Shown: positions 26,854-36,366, numbered from the stretch's first letter. The stretch is 64,000 nt of DNA from Zeaxanthinibacter enoshimensis (GCF_004362865.1 NZ_SNYI01000002.1:1144099-1208098); one strand, 5' to 3'. Translations and numbers: made by a program. The notes: a model not told the origin generated them from the sequence alone.

Positions 26854-28041
26854 ATGAAGAAATCAGTACTTTTCGGAATCGCCATCATGGCCTTAGTAGC
26901 CTGCGGAGGGGTCAAAAAGACCCAGGAGGCTCTGAATAGTGGTAACTACCACCATGCCATGAACCGTGCGATACAGAACCTTGCAGAGAATAAGACCAAG
27001 AAGGGGCACCAGGATTATATCCTGCTCCTGGAGGAAGCTTTCCGTAAGAATGCAGATCGTGAACTGCGGCAGATCAACCTGTTGCAGAAAGATGGTAACC
27101 CTGCTAATTACGAAACGATCTACAAAAGACTCTTGGGATTAAATCAGGTCCAGGAGAGGATCAGACCTCTGTTACCCTTATATATACAGGATGAAGGCAG
27201 GGATGCCGAGTTTCAGTTCAGGAACTATGACGAACGCATCCTTGCTTCCAAGGATAAATTATCCGAGTATCTGTATGCGAATGCATCCAGGCTGATGGAG
27301 GAAGCAACTCATAAGATGGACTTCAGGGTAGCTTACGACGACTTTGCCTATTTGGAAGAGATCAACCCGGGATACCGGGACTGCAGGCTGAAAATGGATG
27401 AAGCCCATGCCCTTGGTATCAATTACGTAAAAGTACAGATCGCCAACGAAAGCCAGCAGATCATACCTGAACGCCTGGAAGAGGAGTTATTGAATTTCAA
27501 CACCTACGGGATCAATGATTTCTGGACACAGTACCATACCAATCCCCTGGAAGACGTAGACTACAATTACGAGATGCAAGTGGCTTTCCGGGATATCCTG
27601 GTCACTCCTGAGCAGATCCGGGAAAAGGAATTCGTCAAAGAAAAACAGATAAAAGACGGGTATACCTACCTGGAGGATGAGAACGGTGAGCTAGTGAAAG
27701 ACAGCCTGGGTAACGAGATCAAGATAGATCGCATGAAAACCGTGCAGTGCAGGTTCTACCAATTTACGCAGCACAAAGCCGCACAAGTAACCGGGCAGGT
27801 ATCATATATTGACCTGAACACCCGCCAAGCAGTCAACAGTTACCCGCTGACGACCGAGTTTATCTTTGAGCATATCTATGCGGATTACGATGGCGATAAA
27901 AGAGCACTGGGGACAGATCTGCTACCCCTGATCAACGTCAGGGCGGTGCCCTTCCCCACTAATGAACAGATGGTGTATGATGCCGGGGAAGATCTTAAAC
28001 TCCGCCTCAAAGACATCATCAGCAGGCAGCAATTCAATTAA
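26854..28041 (+). CDS. Unrecognised lipoprotein
   Basis: A 395-residue lipoprotein (lipobox LVAC, Cys17) of unknown function. The N-terminal half is helical with TPR-like pairs (ALNSGNYHHAMNRAIQNL and a following helix); the C-terminal half has beta strands and the segment IKDGYTYLEDENGELVKDS. It looks like a periplasmic or outer-membrane scaffold, but I cannot name a family. A sigma-54-like promoter lies upstream and a strong terminator downstream, so it is a single-gene unit. Confidence 0.82.
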   Translation: MKKSVLFGIAIMALVACGGVKKTQEALNSGNYHHAMNRAIQNLAENKTKKGHQDYILLLEEAFRKNADRELRQINLLQKDGNPANYETIYKRLLGLNQVQERIRPLLPLYIQDEGRDAEFQFRNYDERILASKDKLSEYLYANASRLMEEATHKMDFRVAYDDFAYLEEINPGYRDCRLKMDEAHALGINYVKVQIANESQQIIPERLEEELLNFNTYGINDFWTQYHTNPLEDVDYNYEMQVAFRDILVTPEQIREKEFVKEKQIKDGYTYLEDENGELVKDSLGNEIKIDRMKTVQCRFYQFTQHKAAQVTGQVSYIDLNTRQAVNSYPLTTEFIFEHIYADYDGDKRALGTDLLPLINVRAVPFPTNEQMVYDAGEDLKLRLKDIISRQQFN

Positions 28042-28045
28042 ACAC

Positions 28046-28073
28046 AAACCCCGGCACTTGCCGGGGTTTTTTT
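28046..28073. terminator. Bidirectional terminator
   Basis: AAACCCCGGC pairs with GCCGGGGTTT around a 4-base loop, followed by T7. It lies between the rightward lipoprotein gene and the leftward ytxJ gene and can serve both, with AAA on the left side. Confidence 0.88.
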
Positions 28074-28467
28074 ATACGTATTTTTCCAGGGACAATTCCG
28101 CGATAGCCCCGTGGGAGGTATGAGCTACAACTTCCCCGTTCCTGATCACGATAAGTTGTGGTGACTGGTGGGTCACACCAAACTTGCGTGCAATTTCATC
28201 GGATATATTTCTGTGAGCCAGAAGATCCAGGAAATAAAAATCTGCAGGAAGCCCGGCACTTAGTTTCTCGGATTCGAACATCCTTAAAGCCATCCGGCTG
28301 ATACCACAACGGGTAGAATGTTTAAAGATAACCTGTGTTCTTGATCCTGATTTCTCCTTGATCTCTTCGAGCATATCAACAGACCGGAGAGGGATCCAGG
28401 GAAGCTCTTTCCCGGATGGATCAGTGTCTTCATTCTTATTGCCAAATAATTGATTGAATATTCCCAT
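28072..28467 (-). CDS. ytxJ: Bacillithiol-system protein YtxJ
   Basis: A 131-residue thioredoxin-fold protein of the YtxJ family, linked to bacillithiol redox chemistry. The active-site loop is KHSTRCGISRMA, with a single cysteine as in monothiol bacilliredoxin-like proteins, and the cis-proline region is HQSPQLIVI. Flavobacteria commonly use bacillithiol, but its synthesis genes are not in this window. It is divergent from clpB; the 167 bases between them carry a dyad at 28547-28565. Confidence 0.88.
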   Translation of the reverse strand: MGIFNQLFGNKNEDTDPSGKELPWIPLRSVDMLEEIKEKSGSRTQVIFKHSTRCGISRMALRMFESEKLSAGLPADFYFLDLLAHRNISDEIARKFGVTHQSPQLIVIRNGEVVAHTSHGAIAELSLEKYV

Positions 28468-28546
28468 AGCATCTACTTAATTCTTAATTTATATGAGACA
28501 TAGCCGTGCAGCCAGACTGCCGTTATGTCTTGCGTTTTCTGAGTTT

Positions 28547-28565
28547 AGCAGACATTTTGTCTGCT
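28547..28565. promoter_or_regulatory. Dyad between ytxJ and clpB
   Basis: AGCAGACA and TGTCTGCT form a perfect 8-base inverted repeat with 3 bases between, 70 bases upstream of clpB and 80 bases upstream of ytxJ. It resembles an operator rather than a terminator because no T run follows. The binding protein is unknown; it is not the CIRCE element. Confidence 0.45.
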
Positions 28566-28634
28566 CCTAATAGTTGGTAGGGTTGTTGACTAGGAAATCA
28601 AAAATAGACAATAACACGAACATAAAATAACGGG

Positions 28635-31235
28635 ATGAATATAAATAATTTCACTATCAAATCTCAGGAGGCTGTGCAACAAGCACAGGTCCTGGCCCAG
28701 GGCATGGGACACCAGCAGATTGAGAACGAACATCTTTTTAAGGCGATCTCTGAAGTTGATGAGAACGTCATGCCTTTCATTTTAAAGAAACTGAATGTAA
28801 ACTTCCAACTGGTAAAACAGGTGCTGGACAGGGAACTGGAACACATGCCCAAAGTTTCGGGAGCAGACATCATGCTCTCCAAGGAGGCCGGTAAGACACT
28901 GAATGAAGCCAGTGCGGTTGCCCGTAAAATGGGGGATGAATACGTTTCAGTGGAACACCTTTTACTCGCCATTTTCAAATCCAGGAGCAAGATCGCCCAG
29001 GTTTTGAAAGACCAGGGAGTTACAGAAAAGGATCTGAACGCGGCCATACAGGAGCTGCGCAAAGGCGATAAAGTTACTTCCCAGAGCGCGGAGGATACCT
29101 ACAATTCCCTGAATAAGTATGCCAGGAACCTTAATGAACTTGCTGATAAAGGTAAACTGGATCCTGTGATCGGCCGTGATGAAGAGATCCGCAGGATCTT
29201 ACAGATCCTGTCCAGGCGTACTAAGAATAACCCTATGCTGGTCGGGGAACCGGGTACGGGTAAGACGGCCATCGTTGAAGGCCTGGCACACCGGATCATC
29301 CAGGGAGATGTCCCGGAGAATCTGAAGAATAAAGTGATCTACTCCCTGGACATGGGAGCCCTGATCGCAGGAGCCAAGTATAAAGGAGAATTCGAGGAAC
29401 GCCTGAAGGCAGTGATCAAAGAAGTGACCACTTCAGACGGCAACATCGTGCTCTTTATAGACGAGATCCATACTTTGGTAGGAGCCGGAGGCGGTCAAGG
29501 CGCTATGGATGCCGCTAATATCCTTAAACCTGCCCTTGCCAGGGGAGAATTACGCGCCATCGGTGCAACCACCCTGGATGAATACCAGAAATATTTTGAA
29601 CAGGACAAAGCCCTGGAACGTCGTTTCCAGAAAGTAACGGTAGATGAACCTGACACCGAAAGTGCAATCTCTATCCTGAGGGGTCTGAAGGAAAAATATG
29701 AAGCTCACCACAAGGTACGCATAAAGGACTCGGCCGTCATTGCGGCGGTAGAACTTTCACAGCGCTATATCACCAACCGCTTTCTGCCGGACAAGGCGAT
29801 CGACCTGATGGATGAAGCTGCCTCCAAATTGCGGATGGAGATCAACTCCAAACCGGAAGAGCTGGATGTCATGGACAGGAAGGTAAGGCAACTGGAGATC
29901 GAGATCGAAGCCATCAAACGGGAGGATGACCAAGTAAAGTTAAAAGCCCTGAATGTAGATCTTGCCAACCTGAAGGAAGAACGCAACGAAATATTTGCCA
30001 AGTGGGAAAGCGAAAAGACCGTGGTCGACAATATCCAGAAGACCAAGCAGGAAATAGAGAATTACAAGCTCGAAGCAGAACGTGCAGAACGCAACGGCGA
30101 TTATGGCAAAGTAGCTGAACTTCGTTACGGGAAGATCAAAGATGCCCAGGAAAAACTGGAGCAGCTGCAGGAAGAGCTGGATAAACAGCAGGATGCAGGC
30201 ACCCTGATCAAAGAAGAAGTAACTACCGAAGACATAGCTGAAGTTGTCGCCAAATGGACTGGCATCCCTGTGACAAAAATGTTGCAGAGCGAGCGTGATA
30301 AATTGCTGAAACTTGAAGATGTATTGCACAAGCGTGTCGTCGGGCAGGAAGAAGCCATCACCGCCGTCTCTGACGCCATCAGGCGCAGCAGGGCCGGATT
30401 GCAGGACAGTAAGCGCCCTATAGGTTCTTTCCTTTTCCTCGGGCCAACCGGGGTAGGTAAAACAGAGCTGGCCAAGACACTCGCGGCTTATTTGTTCAAT
30501 GATGAAAACGCCATTACGCGTATCGATATGAGCGAATACCAGGAGCGGCATTCCGTCAGCAGGCTTGTGGGTGCGCCTCCGGGTTATGTAGGGTACGACG
30601 AGGGAGGTCAGTTGACCGAAGCCGTAAGACGCCGTCCTTATTCCGTGGTATTGCTGGACGAGATTGAAAAGGCTCACCCGGATACCTTCAACATCCTTCT
30701 GCAGGTCCTTGATGAAGGGCGCCTGACCGATAATAAAGGCCGGGTTGCGGATTTCAAGAATACCATTATCATCATGACCAGCAACCTGGGAAGTCATATT
30801 ATACAGGAAAATTTCGAGGATAACCCGGATTTCTTCAGTGCGACAGAATCTGCACGTGTAGAAGTGCTGGGATTACTGAGGAAGACGATCAGGCCTGAAT
30901 TTATAAACAGGATCGATGATATCATCATGTTCACTCCATTGAACATGAAAGACATCACCAAGATTGTCAGGCTGCAGCTGAACCAGTTAAAGAAGATGCT
31001 GGAAAATCAGCACATAACGATGGATGCCACCGAGGATGCAATTGAATACCTCGCCAAGACAGGATTTGATCCGCAGTATGGTGCAAGACCGATAAAAAGG
31101 GTCATACAGAAAGAAGTGCTCAATAAGCTTTCTAAAGAATTGCTCAGTGGTGCGATAACCGCGGAAAGCATAATCCTACTGGATTCTTTTGACGACGGAT
31201 TAGTATTCCGAAACCAGACGGAGATGATCTCCTGA
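28635..31235 (+). CDS. clpB: ATP-dependent chaperone ClpB
   Basis: An 866-residue AAA+ disaggregase that, with DnaK, pulls proteins out of aggregates. Domains in order: N-domain with two Clp repeats (1-145), AAA-1 with Walker A GEPGTGKT (near 203), the long coiled-coil M-domain (about 400-520, which separates ClpB from ClpA/ClpC), AAA-2 with Walker A GPTGVGKT (near 602), and the C-terminal small domain ([10 protein letters not shown]). Length is normal. A strong terminator follows. Confidence 0.98.
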   Translation: MNINNFTIKSQEAVQQAQVLAQGMGHQQIENEHLFKAISEVDENVMPFILKKLNVNFQLVKQVLDRELEHMPKVSGADIMLSKEAGKTLNEASAVARKMGDEYVSVEHLLLAIFKSRSKIAQVLKDQGVTEKDLNAAIQELRKGDKVTSQSAEDTYNSLNKYARNLNELADKGKLDPVIGRDEEIRRILQILSRRTKNNPMLVGEPGTGKTAIVEGLAHRIIQGDVPENLKNKVIYSLDMGALIAGAKYKGEFEERLKAVIKEVTTSDGNIVLFIDEIHTLVGAGGGQGAMDAANILKPALARGELRAIGATTLDEYQKYFEQDKALERRFQKVTVDEPDTESAISILRGLKEKYEAHHKVRIKDSAVIAAVELSQRYITNRFLPDKAIDLMDEAASKLRMEINSKPEELDVMDRKVRQLEIEIEAIKREDDQVKLKALNVDLANLKEERNEIFAKWESEKTVVDNIQKTKQEIENYKLEAERAERNGDYGKVAELRYGKIKDAQEKLEQLQEELDKQQDAGTLIKEEVTTEDIAEVVAKWTGIPVTKMLQSERDKLLKLEDVLHKRVVGQEEAITAVSDAIRRSRAGLQDSKRPIGSFLFLGPTGVGKTELAKTLAAYLFNDENAITRIDMSEYQERHSVSRLVGAPPGYVGYDEGGQLTEAVRRRPYSVVLLDEIEKAHPDTFNILLQVLDEGRLTDNKGRVADFKNTIIIMTSNLGSHIIQENFEDNPDFFSATESARVEVLGLLRKTIRPEFINRIDDIIMFTPLNMKDITKIVRLQLNQLKKMLENQHITMDATEDAIEYLAKTGFDPQYGARPIKRVIQKEVLNKLSKELLSGAITAESIILLDSFDDGLVFRNQTEMIS

Positions 31236-31262
31236 ATAGTGAAATATCCGTAGAATGTTAAG

Positions 31263-31299
31263 TACCCCTGTTGTTCATAAAACAGGGGTATTTTTTTTT
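31263..31299 (+). terminator. Terminator of clpB
   Basis: TACCCCTGTT pairs with AACAGGGGTA around an 8-base loop, followed by a run of T at 31291-31299. A textbook intrinsic terminator 28 bases after the clpB stop. Confidence 0.92.
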
Positions 31300-31303
31300 A
31301 GAT

Positions 31304-31323
31304 TATATACCATGCAGTATATA
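31304..31323. promoter_or_regulatory. Candidate TetR operator
   Basis: TATATAC and GTATATA form a perfect 7-base inverted repeat with a 6-base centre, 31 bases upstream of the TetR gene. It is followed by TATATTCG (31331-31338), one base from a -7 box, so a bound repressor would sit about where the upstream promoter element is expected. Self-regulation through such a site is usual for the TetR family. Confidence 0.5.
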
Positions 31324-31354
31324 GATTTTTTATATTCGTAAGAAATAGCCGGGT

Positions 31355-31951
31355 ATGACCACAAAGGCCGAAAGGACCACCCAATTTATCATAGAGACCG
31401 TAGCACCCATCTTTAATAAACAGGGGTACGTTGGCACGAGTATGAGTGATCTTACCGAAGCCACAGGTCTTACCAAAGGAGCTATCTACGGGAATTTCGA
31501 AAACAAGGAAGCCTTGGCATTAGCGGCCTTTCAGCACAACAGCAATCTCTTGCTGCAGGCCGTGGAAGAAAAACTGCAGGTCCCCGGTACTGCGATGGAC
31601 AAGCTGTATTCCCTCACTTCATTTTTCAGGCATTACGATGACTTTACCCGTGAAATGGGTGGTTGCCCTATCCTGAATACCGGGGTAGATGCAGAACACA
31701 ACAACAGGCTGTTAGCCGCAGCTGCGCGAGAGACCCTGTCTACCATCGAGGGGAAGATCGCCTTGGTATTGGAAAACGGGGTCAAGAATAACGAGATCAA
31801 GCTGCCTGTACCTCCGCTGCAATTTGCCAAACAGCTCTACACCATGATCCTGGGTGCGGTCTCCGTGGCTACCATCAGCAGGGACCGGAAATATTTATTA
31901 AATACCATAGCTTACCTTGAAATTCTGATCCGGAAAGAGATCGGTAAATAA
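31355..31951 (+). CDS. TetR-family transcriptional regulator
   Basis: A 198-residue one-component regulator. The N-terminal helix-turn-helix is clear (TSMSDLTEATGLTKGAIYGNF at about residues 29-49, followed by ENKEALALAAF); the C-terminal ligand domain (about 80-198) resembles the TetR_C branch with GGCPILNTGVDAEH. The inducer is unknown. Neighbours give no target: the next gene is convergent. The 20-base dyad upstream is a likely self-regulatory site. Confidence 0.93.
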   Translation: MTTKAERTTQFIIETVAPIFNKQGYVGTSMSDLTEATGLTKGAIYGNFENKEALALAAFQHNSNLLLQAVEEKLQVPGTAMDKLYSLTSFFRHYDDFTREMGGCPILNTGVDAEHNNRLLAAAARETLSTIEGKIALVLENGVKNNEIKLPVPPLQFAKQLYTMILGAVSVATISRDRKYLLNTIAYLEILIRKEIGK

Positions 31952-31972
31952 GTATCCACGGCAACTATTGCC

Positions 31973-33610
31973 CTACTCCCCTACCACCCTGAAGATCCAG
32001 AGTTTGTCCGGGTATTTTCCATTCATCTTACTATCGCGTTGAGAGCGTGCTTCGTCAATGGTTCGGAATCGACCCAGGTAGACGTAATTATACTTATTTT
32101 CAGAACGGTAGAACGACTTCGGGTCCAATCCCATCTCGTTCAGTTTATTCACAAAGATATCGTGGTATTTCTTTGTTCCGAAGACATTCGCAATCAGGTA
32201 AAAGCCGGGAAGAAGTCCTCCAGCTCTTTCAACTTCCTCGTAGCGTTCACCGGGCCTTCGCGAAACTACCTCGGGAGTACTGGCAGCTGCCTGGGCAGTT
32301 TCCTGTTTTGCCGTTTCTGTCTCCTGTTCTCGTCTCTGAGCTTCGGCAAGGGCCGCTTCTCTTCTCACCTGGGCCAGGGAATCCTTAATTTGTTCCTGCC
32401 TTACTTTTTGTTGCTGTACAACCCTCCTGGTGGTTTCTGCATCCGCTATGGAATCGCGTTCTCTTTGTCTTCGTTTCTTCCGGGTTTCCGCATCCGCCCT
32501 GGCAGTCTCTTCCGCAATCCGCGCCATTTCGATAAACGCCTGCCGCTCTTTTTCCAGCCGGCTGAGTTCATCATCTCCTGGTTCAGCCTCTTGTTCATCC
32601 TGTGACTCGGCTACTGCTTTTTCATCCGTTACCTCTGTTGAGGATTCAAGACTTAACAAAACCTGGTCTTCGTCATCCTCTTCAAAACCGACAACTTTCC
32701 TGCGCAGATCATTAGGGCCAAAAGAATAGGCGGTGACAAATTCGAAGGTCGTGGAACTACCCTGCAATTGCTGGTCCCCTCCAAACTCGACCAGGGCCCC
32801 GATTGAAAAATTTTTCAGGAAACGCCCACCGGCACCTGCAGACAGACCATAGAAATTATTATAGCCCAACTGACCCCAAAAGCGTGTAGTGGAAAGCAGG
32901 GTGGTAAATCCCACCTGGTTTTCTGTATTGGGAAGCGAACGCATATACACCAGCGGTCTCAGGTATGAATCACCATCAATGCCCATGGCCAGGGGTATTT
33001 TATAACTTGCCAGCCCCGTGTATACGTTATTGGAACCGGACTCCTGTCCATTATTGGTCAGGTTGATATCAATAAAATTCTCTGCCACCAATCCCAGGCT
33101 AAAATCGTTAATTGTGTATCGCAGGCTGGGTGCTAACCGGACAAGTGTCTCGTTGGGAACATCGAACTGTGGTAGAGGCATATCCGGGTTCTGCTGGAAC
33201 CGGGCATCCCCAACCTCCTGCCGGAATCCGAACAGGTTTACCCCAATAGCCAAGGTGGAACCCGGAGACGGTATCACAGATACAGCGTAATTCAGCACCG
33301 CCCCTGTTTGTATAAAAGATCCGGTGTTATGTTGAAAAAACCCCAATCCTGCTGCGGAAGCCTTATTGAGCCTGGTAGAATAGTTAAAGAAAAGGGTGGT
33401 GGGATCCCCATCTATGGTCTGCCACTGCCACCGGGTCCACAAGGCCAGCGAATGTTCACTTTCTGTATCCAGGGACGAGGTAGGATTAAGCAGGCTTTCG
33501 TTGTACTGGGTAAGGTTGTGCTGCCTCAGGTCCTCAGGCAAACCTGTAACCTGGGCCACAACAGCCAGCGGGGCAAAAAACACGGAAATCCATAGCCAAG
33601 GTCTCAACAT
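31973..33610 (-). CDS. PorP/SprF family protein with coiled and SPOR-like C-terminal parts
   Basis: A 545-residue exported protein. After a signal peptide (FFAPLAVVAQ) comes a PorP/SprF beta-barrel domain (about 20-300; NPTSSLD, LRYTINDFSLGLVAENF), a family tied to type IX secretion and gliding. Then follow an acidic segment, a charged Arg/Glu/Gln-rich coiled region (about 350-450) and a C-terminal domain of about 75 residues (PGFYLIANVFGTKKYHDIF and GRFRTIDEA) that resembles SPOR domains, which bind denuded peptidoglycan. The order suggests an outer-membrane barrel tethered to the cell wall. An upstream TAACTTTG (33631-33624) with TTA 19 bases away is a promoter candidate. Confidence 0.85.
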   Translation of the reverse strand: MLRPWLWISVFFAPLAVVAQVTGLPEDLRQHNLTQYNESLLNPTSSLDTESEHSLALWTRWQWQTIDGDPTTLFFNYSTRLNKASAAGLGFFQHNTGSFIQTGAVLNYAVSVIPSPGSTLAIGVNLFGFRQEVGDARFQQNPDMPLPQFDVPNETLVRLAPSLRYTINDFSLGLVAENFIDINLTNNGQESGSNNVYTGLASYKIPLAMGIDGDSYLRPLVYMRSLPNTENQVGFTTLLSTTRFWGQLGYNNFYGLSAGAGGRFLKNFSIGALVEFGGDQQLQGSSTTFEFVTAYSFGPNDLRRKVVGFEEDDEDQVLLSLESSTEVTDEKAVAESQDEQEAEPGDDELSRLEKERQAFIEMARIAEETARADAETRKKRRQRERDSIADAETTRRVVQQQKVRQEQIKDSLAQVRREAALAEAQRREQETETAKQETAQAAASTPEVVSRRPGERYEEVERAGGLLPGFYLIANVFGTKKYHDIFVNKLNEMGLDPKSFYRSENKYNYVYLGRFRTIDEARSQRDSKMNGKYPDKLWIFRVVGE

Positions 33611-33623
33611 ATCCGGGGAATCA

Positions 33624-33653
33624 CAAAGTTATTTATACTATTTTTACAGCTAA
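33624..33653 (-). promoter_or_regulatory. Promoter of the PorP/SprF gene
   Basis: On the minus strand TTA (33653-33651), a 19-base spacer and TAACTTTG (33631-33624) match the flavobacterial pattern with one base off in the upstream element. The start codon lies 13 bases downstream. Confidence 0.5.
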
Positions 33654-33693
33654 CGTGTTAAATAGTATGTAGGTAAATTTATACAAATCTAAT

Positions 33694-34242
33694 ATGAAAT
33701 CCTTAAAACTACTCAGCTTCTCTCTTTTATTACTGGTTTTAAACAGCAGTTGTGCAGATGAAAAAACAACACCCCAGGTAGAAAAAGAGCCTACGGTTTC
33801 TACCTATTACCTGATCCGGCATGCCGAAAAAGATCGATCTAATCCCCAGAATTCTGACCCGGAGCTGACCCAGAAAGGGCTGGGAAGAGCTATGCATTGG
33901 GCAGAAATCCTGAAAGAAGTGTCCCTGGATGCCATTTACAGTACAGATTTTGAAAGAACCTCCATGACTGCTGCCCCTGCTGCAGTTAAACAGGATATCA
34001 CCGTTCAGTATTACGACCCTTCTACCTTAAATATGGAGGAATTCAAGCAGCAAACAGAAGGGATGAATGTTTTGATCGTTGGCCACAGTAATACGACCCC
34101 GAAAATGGTGAACCAGATGATCGGGGAAAAGAAATACCCGGATATGAAAGATTATGACAACGGCAGCCTGTACATCGTCCAGAGAGTAGGGAACAAAATC
34201 ACCTCGCAGGTATTACAGTTTAATTGTAATTGTCCTGATTAA
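33694..34242 (+). CDS. Histidine phosphatase-family lipoprotein
   Basis: A 182-residue lipoprotein (signal ending LNSSC, near Cys20) of the histidine phosphatase (phosphoglycerate mutase-like) superfamily. The catalytic motif is the RHG variant IRHAEKDR, with a second His in VGHSNTTP and the conserved STDFERTSMTA. It probably removes phosphate from a small molecule in the periplasm; the substrate is unknown. Its last 23 bases overlap the convergent DUF6503 gene. Confidence 0.9.
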   Translation: MKSLKLLSFSLLLLVLNSSCADEKTTPQVEKEPTVSTYYLIRHAEKDRSNPQNSDPELTQKGLGRAMHWAEILKEVSLDAIYSTDFERTSMTAAPAAVKQDITVQYYDPSTLNMEEFKQQTEGMNVLIVGHSNTTPKMVNQMIGEKKYPDMKDYDNGSLYIVQRVGNKITSQVLQFNCNCPD

Positions 34243-34975
34243 CGATGATCTCACTGATCTCTATTTTAGAGAGCAGCTCCAGTTTATCATTCATATACAG
34301 ACTATCCAGTTTCCGTAATTCCGGAGAAGTGCCGGTTTCGGGCTTGTAGTTATTATAATCCACGAACCGTATACCTCCTACCCTTCTCGGGTTATAAGCT
34401 TCCCTGAAGCGCATACCCCCGCCATTAACATGGTATTCATATGCCAGGTAATCGGGCTCAAAGGTTTCCTTGTTGATCCAGTAGACATAAGTGTCCTCAA
34501 AATCTTTACCGCCACCCTCCTGGTCAAAGGTCACCTTGATCTTGTAATAATCCTTGTCCGCGATACGGATATCCCCGATCAGCTCTTTATTCACTGCCTT
34601 ATCGTTGAGACCATGGGGCAGGTAGGCGAAATAATGTACAGAGTTGATCGATTCCGTATAGGTGTTTTTCAGGGAATCTGGTAGTGCCACCACGCTGTCA
34701 TTGATCTCCCGGACAAGTCCCCGGGGTGTTATGGCATCGACGATCACAGCACTGTCAGTAACCAAAATTCGCTTCATGATTCTACGTCCATCCTGTTTCT
34801 CCAGGACGTAGTTCTTATCCCTGAAGTGAAAAGAGATGAAACTCTGGTCATACAGATCTCCTCCTGCATTCTCTATAGCTTTATCAACGATCTCCTGGGC
34901 CGTTTTAGGTTTATCAGGCCCGTCATTACAGGCAAATATGAGTAAAAGGCAGGTTATCAGGCTTAATCTTTTCAT
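34220..34975 (-). CDS. DUF6503 lipoprotein
   Basis: A 251-residue lipoprotein (lipobox IFAC, Cys16). After a short linker the sequence is a beta-rich domain with alternating strands (SFISFHFRDKNYVLEKQDG, FEDTYVYWINKETFEPDYL) like DUF6503 and LolA-type outer-membrane lipoprotein carriers. Such folds bind hydrophobic ligands, but no role is known. It ends inside the convergent histidine phosphatase gene and is divergent from smpB. Confidence 0.75.
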   Translation of the reverse strand: MKRLSLITCLLLIFACNDGPDKPKTAQEIVDKAIENAGGDLYDQSFISFHFRDKNYVLEKQDGRRIMKRILVTDSAVIVDAITPRGLVREINDSVVALPDSLKNTYTESINSVHYFAYLPHGLNDKAVNKELIGDIRIADKDYYKIKVTFDQEGGGKDFEDTYVYWINKETFEPDYLAYEYHVNGGGMRFREAYNPRRVGGIRFVDYNNYKPETGTSPELRKLDSLYMNDKLELLSKIEISEIIVNQDNYN

Positions 34976-35049
34976 GGAAATCAGTTATTTACTGTGCAAA
35001 ATACCAATACCAATTGTATAAGCGTTCTTTTTAGCGCGAATTATTACCC

Positions 35050-35078
35050 TTAGAGTGTGGTAAATCTTGTTATTTTTG
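35050..35078 (+). promoter_or_regulatory. Promoter of smpB
   Basis: TTA at 35050-35052, an 18-base spacer and TATTTTTG at 35071-35078. The smpB ATG is only 6 bases after the -7 box, so the mRNA would have almost no leader. Confidence 0.55.
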
Positions 35079-35084
35079 TGAGGT

Positions 35085-35546
35085 ATGCAGAAGAATATCA
35101 ATATAAAGAATAAAAAAGCCCGGTTTGAATACGAACTCCTGGACACCTATGTTGCGGGAATTGTTCTTTCGGGAACCGAGATCAAGTCGATCCGGCTTGG
35201 TAAAGCCTCTATCGCGGAAAGTTTCTGTGAATTCAATGAAAAGGGGGAGCTATTCATTATTAATATGCAGGTAGATGAGTACACTCATGCCTACCATTTT
35301 AATCATAAGCCTAAAGCCGAACGGAAATTACTGCTGCAGCGCCAGGAACTGAAAAAGCTGGAAAAGGAAGTGAAGACATCCGGGCTGACCATTGTACCCC
35401 TGAACCTTTTTATCAATGACCGGGGGCTGGCTAAGATCAAAATAGCCCTGGCTAAGGGTAAAAAACTTTACGATAAGCGCGATGCCATTAAAGACAGGGA
35501 TAACAAGCGTAACCTGGCCCGCATTAAAAAAAGTTTTAACAACTGA
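35085..35546 (+). CDS. smpB: SsrA-binding protein SmpB
   Basis: A complete 153-residue SmpB, which carries tmRNA to stalled ribosomes for trans-translation. The OB-fold motifs are present ([40 protein letters not shown]) and so is the basic C-terminal tail ([20 protein letters not shown]), which enters the empty mRNA channel. The tmRNA gene itself is not in the window. It ends one base before the convergent pcm gene. Confidence 0.97.
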   Translation: MQKNINIKNKKARFEYELLDTYVAGIVLSGTEIKSIRLGKASIAESFCEFNEKGELFIINMQVDEYTHAYHFNHKPKAERKLLLQRQELKKLEKEVKTSGLTIVPLNLFINDRGLAKIKIALAKGKKLYDKRDAIKDRDNKRNLARIKKSFNN

Positions 35547-36188
35547 TCAGTTCTTATCTTCCAACAGGGGAACAAAACGGAAGGTCCCAAAGGATTCCCT
35601 TTCAAACTCTTTCTCAGATTTCCGGGTGATCCGCATCATCACCTGGTTATCTGTACCCACCGGGATCACAAGCCTGCCACCTATTTTCAGCTGGGATAAC
35701 AGCGCTTTAGGCACTTCCGGTGCACCCGCCGTGACGATAACCCCATCAAATGGCGCCTCTTCCGGCAGACCTTTATATCCATCCCCAAAGACATATTTTT
35801 TAGGACGGTATCCCATCTTTTTAAAAAACAGGTTTGTCTTTTTGAAGAGCTCTAACTGACGTTCAATTGTGAATACTTTGGCCTTAAGATGTAGCAAAAC
35901 CGCAGTCTGGTACCCGCTGCCCGTACCGATCTCCAGTACTTTATCTCCCGCCTGAATTTCGAGCAATTCGGTTTGAAACGCCACCGTATAAGGTTGGGAT
36001 ATGGTCTGGTCTGCTGCAATCGGGAAGGCTTTGTCCTGGTAAGCATGCCCTTCAAAGCTGCTGTCCATAAACAGGTGCCTGGGAATGGCCCTAATGGCCT
36101 GAAGCACACGGGGATCCTCTATCCCTTTGGCGGCAACCACTTCGGCAAGTTGATTGCGCATGCCACGGTGTTTCAGCGTATCTTTCAT
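35547..36188 (-). CDS. pcm: Protein-L-isoaspartate O-methyltransferase
   Basis: A 213-residue SAM-dependent methyltransferase that repairs isoaspartate residues in aged proteins. Motifs: the family-specific QTISQPYTVAFQTELL near residue 62, SAM motif I VLEIGTGSGYQTAVL, and the VTAGAPEVP region. Length and start are typical. It is convergent with smpB with no gap and divergent from the Gfo/Idh oxidoreductase gene. The 178-base upstream region holds an inverted repeat at 36249-36289. Confidence 0.95.
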   Translation of the reverse strand: MKDTLKHRGMRNQLAEVVAAKGIEDPRVLQAIRAIPRHLFMDSSFEGHAYQDKAFPIAADQTISQPYTVAFQTELLEIQAGDKVLEIGTGSGYQTAVLLHLKAKVFTIERQLELFKKTNLFFKKMGYRPKKYVFGDGYKGLPEEAPFDGVIVTAGAPEVPKALLSQLKIGGRLVIPVGTDNQVMMRITRKSEKEFERESFGTFRFVPLLEDKN

Positions 36189-36248
36189 CAGTTTGGTTTT
36201 GGAGTACGAAGTTAATGAAGTTTAGAAGAAGATGGAAGGAGAAAATAG

Positions 36249-36289
36249 CGGAGTGCAGCTCCCGTTCTGACAATCATAACAGCACTCCG
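36249..36289. repeat. Inverted repeat between pcm and the oxidoreductase gene
   Basis: CGGAGTGC (36249-36256) and GCACTCCG (36282-36289) are perfect 8-base inverted arms separated by 25 bases. There is no T run, so it is not an ordinary terminator. The meaning is unknown. Confidence 0.4.
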
Positions 36290-36366
36290 TGCACCACGGC
36301 AAACTTTTATGCCAGCAGGCTTCTTAACTGCCAAACTATGTTTATTTTTGGGGGAAAATAGATATA

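Noticed and set aside
28480-28634. CIRCE (HrcA) operator upstream of clpB
   Set aside because: The TTAGCACTC-N9-GAGTGCTAA pattern is absent; the dyad present has a different sequence and spacing.
29940-30797. A 285-codon open frame on the minus strand
   Set aside because: It lies wholly inside clpB, whose protein is clear over the same span. The translation has no family pattern.
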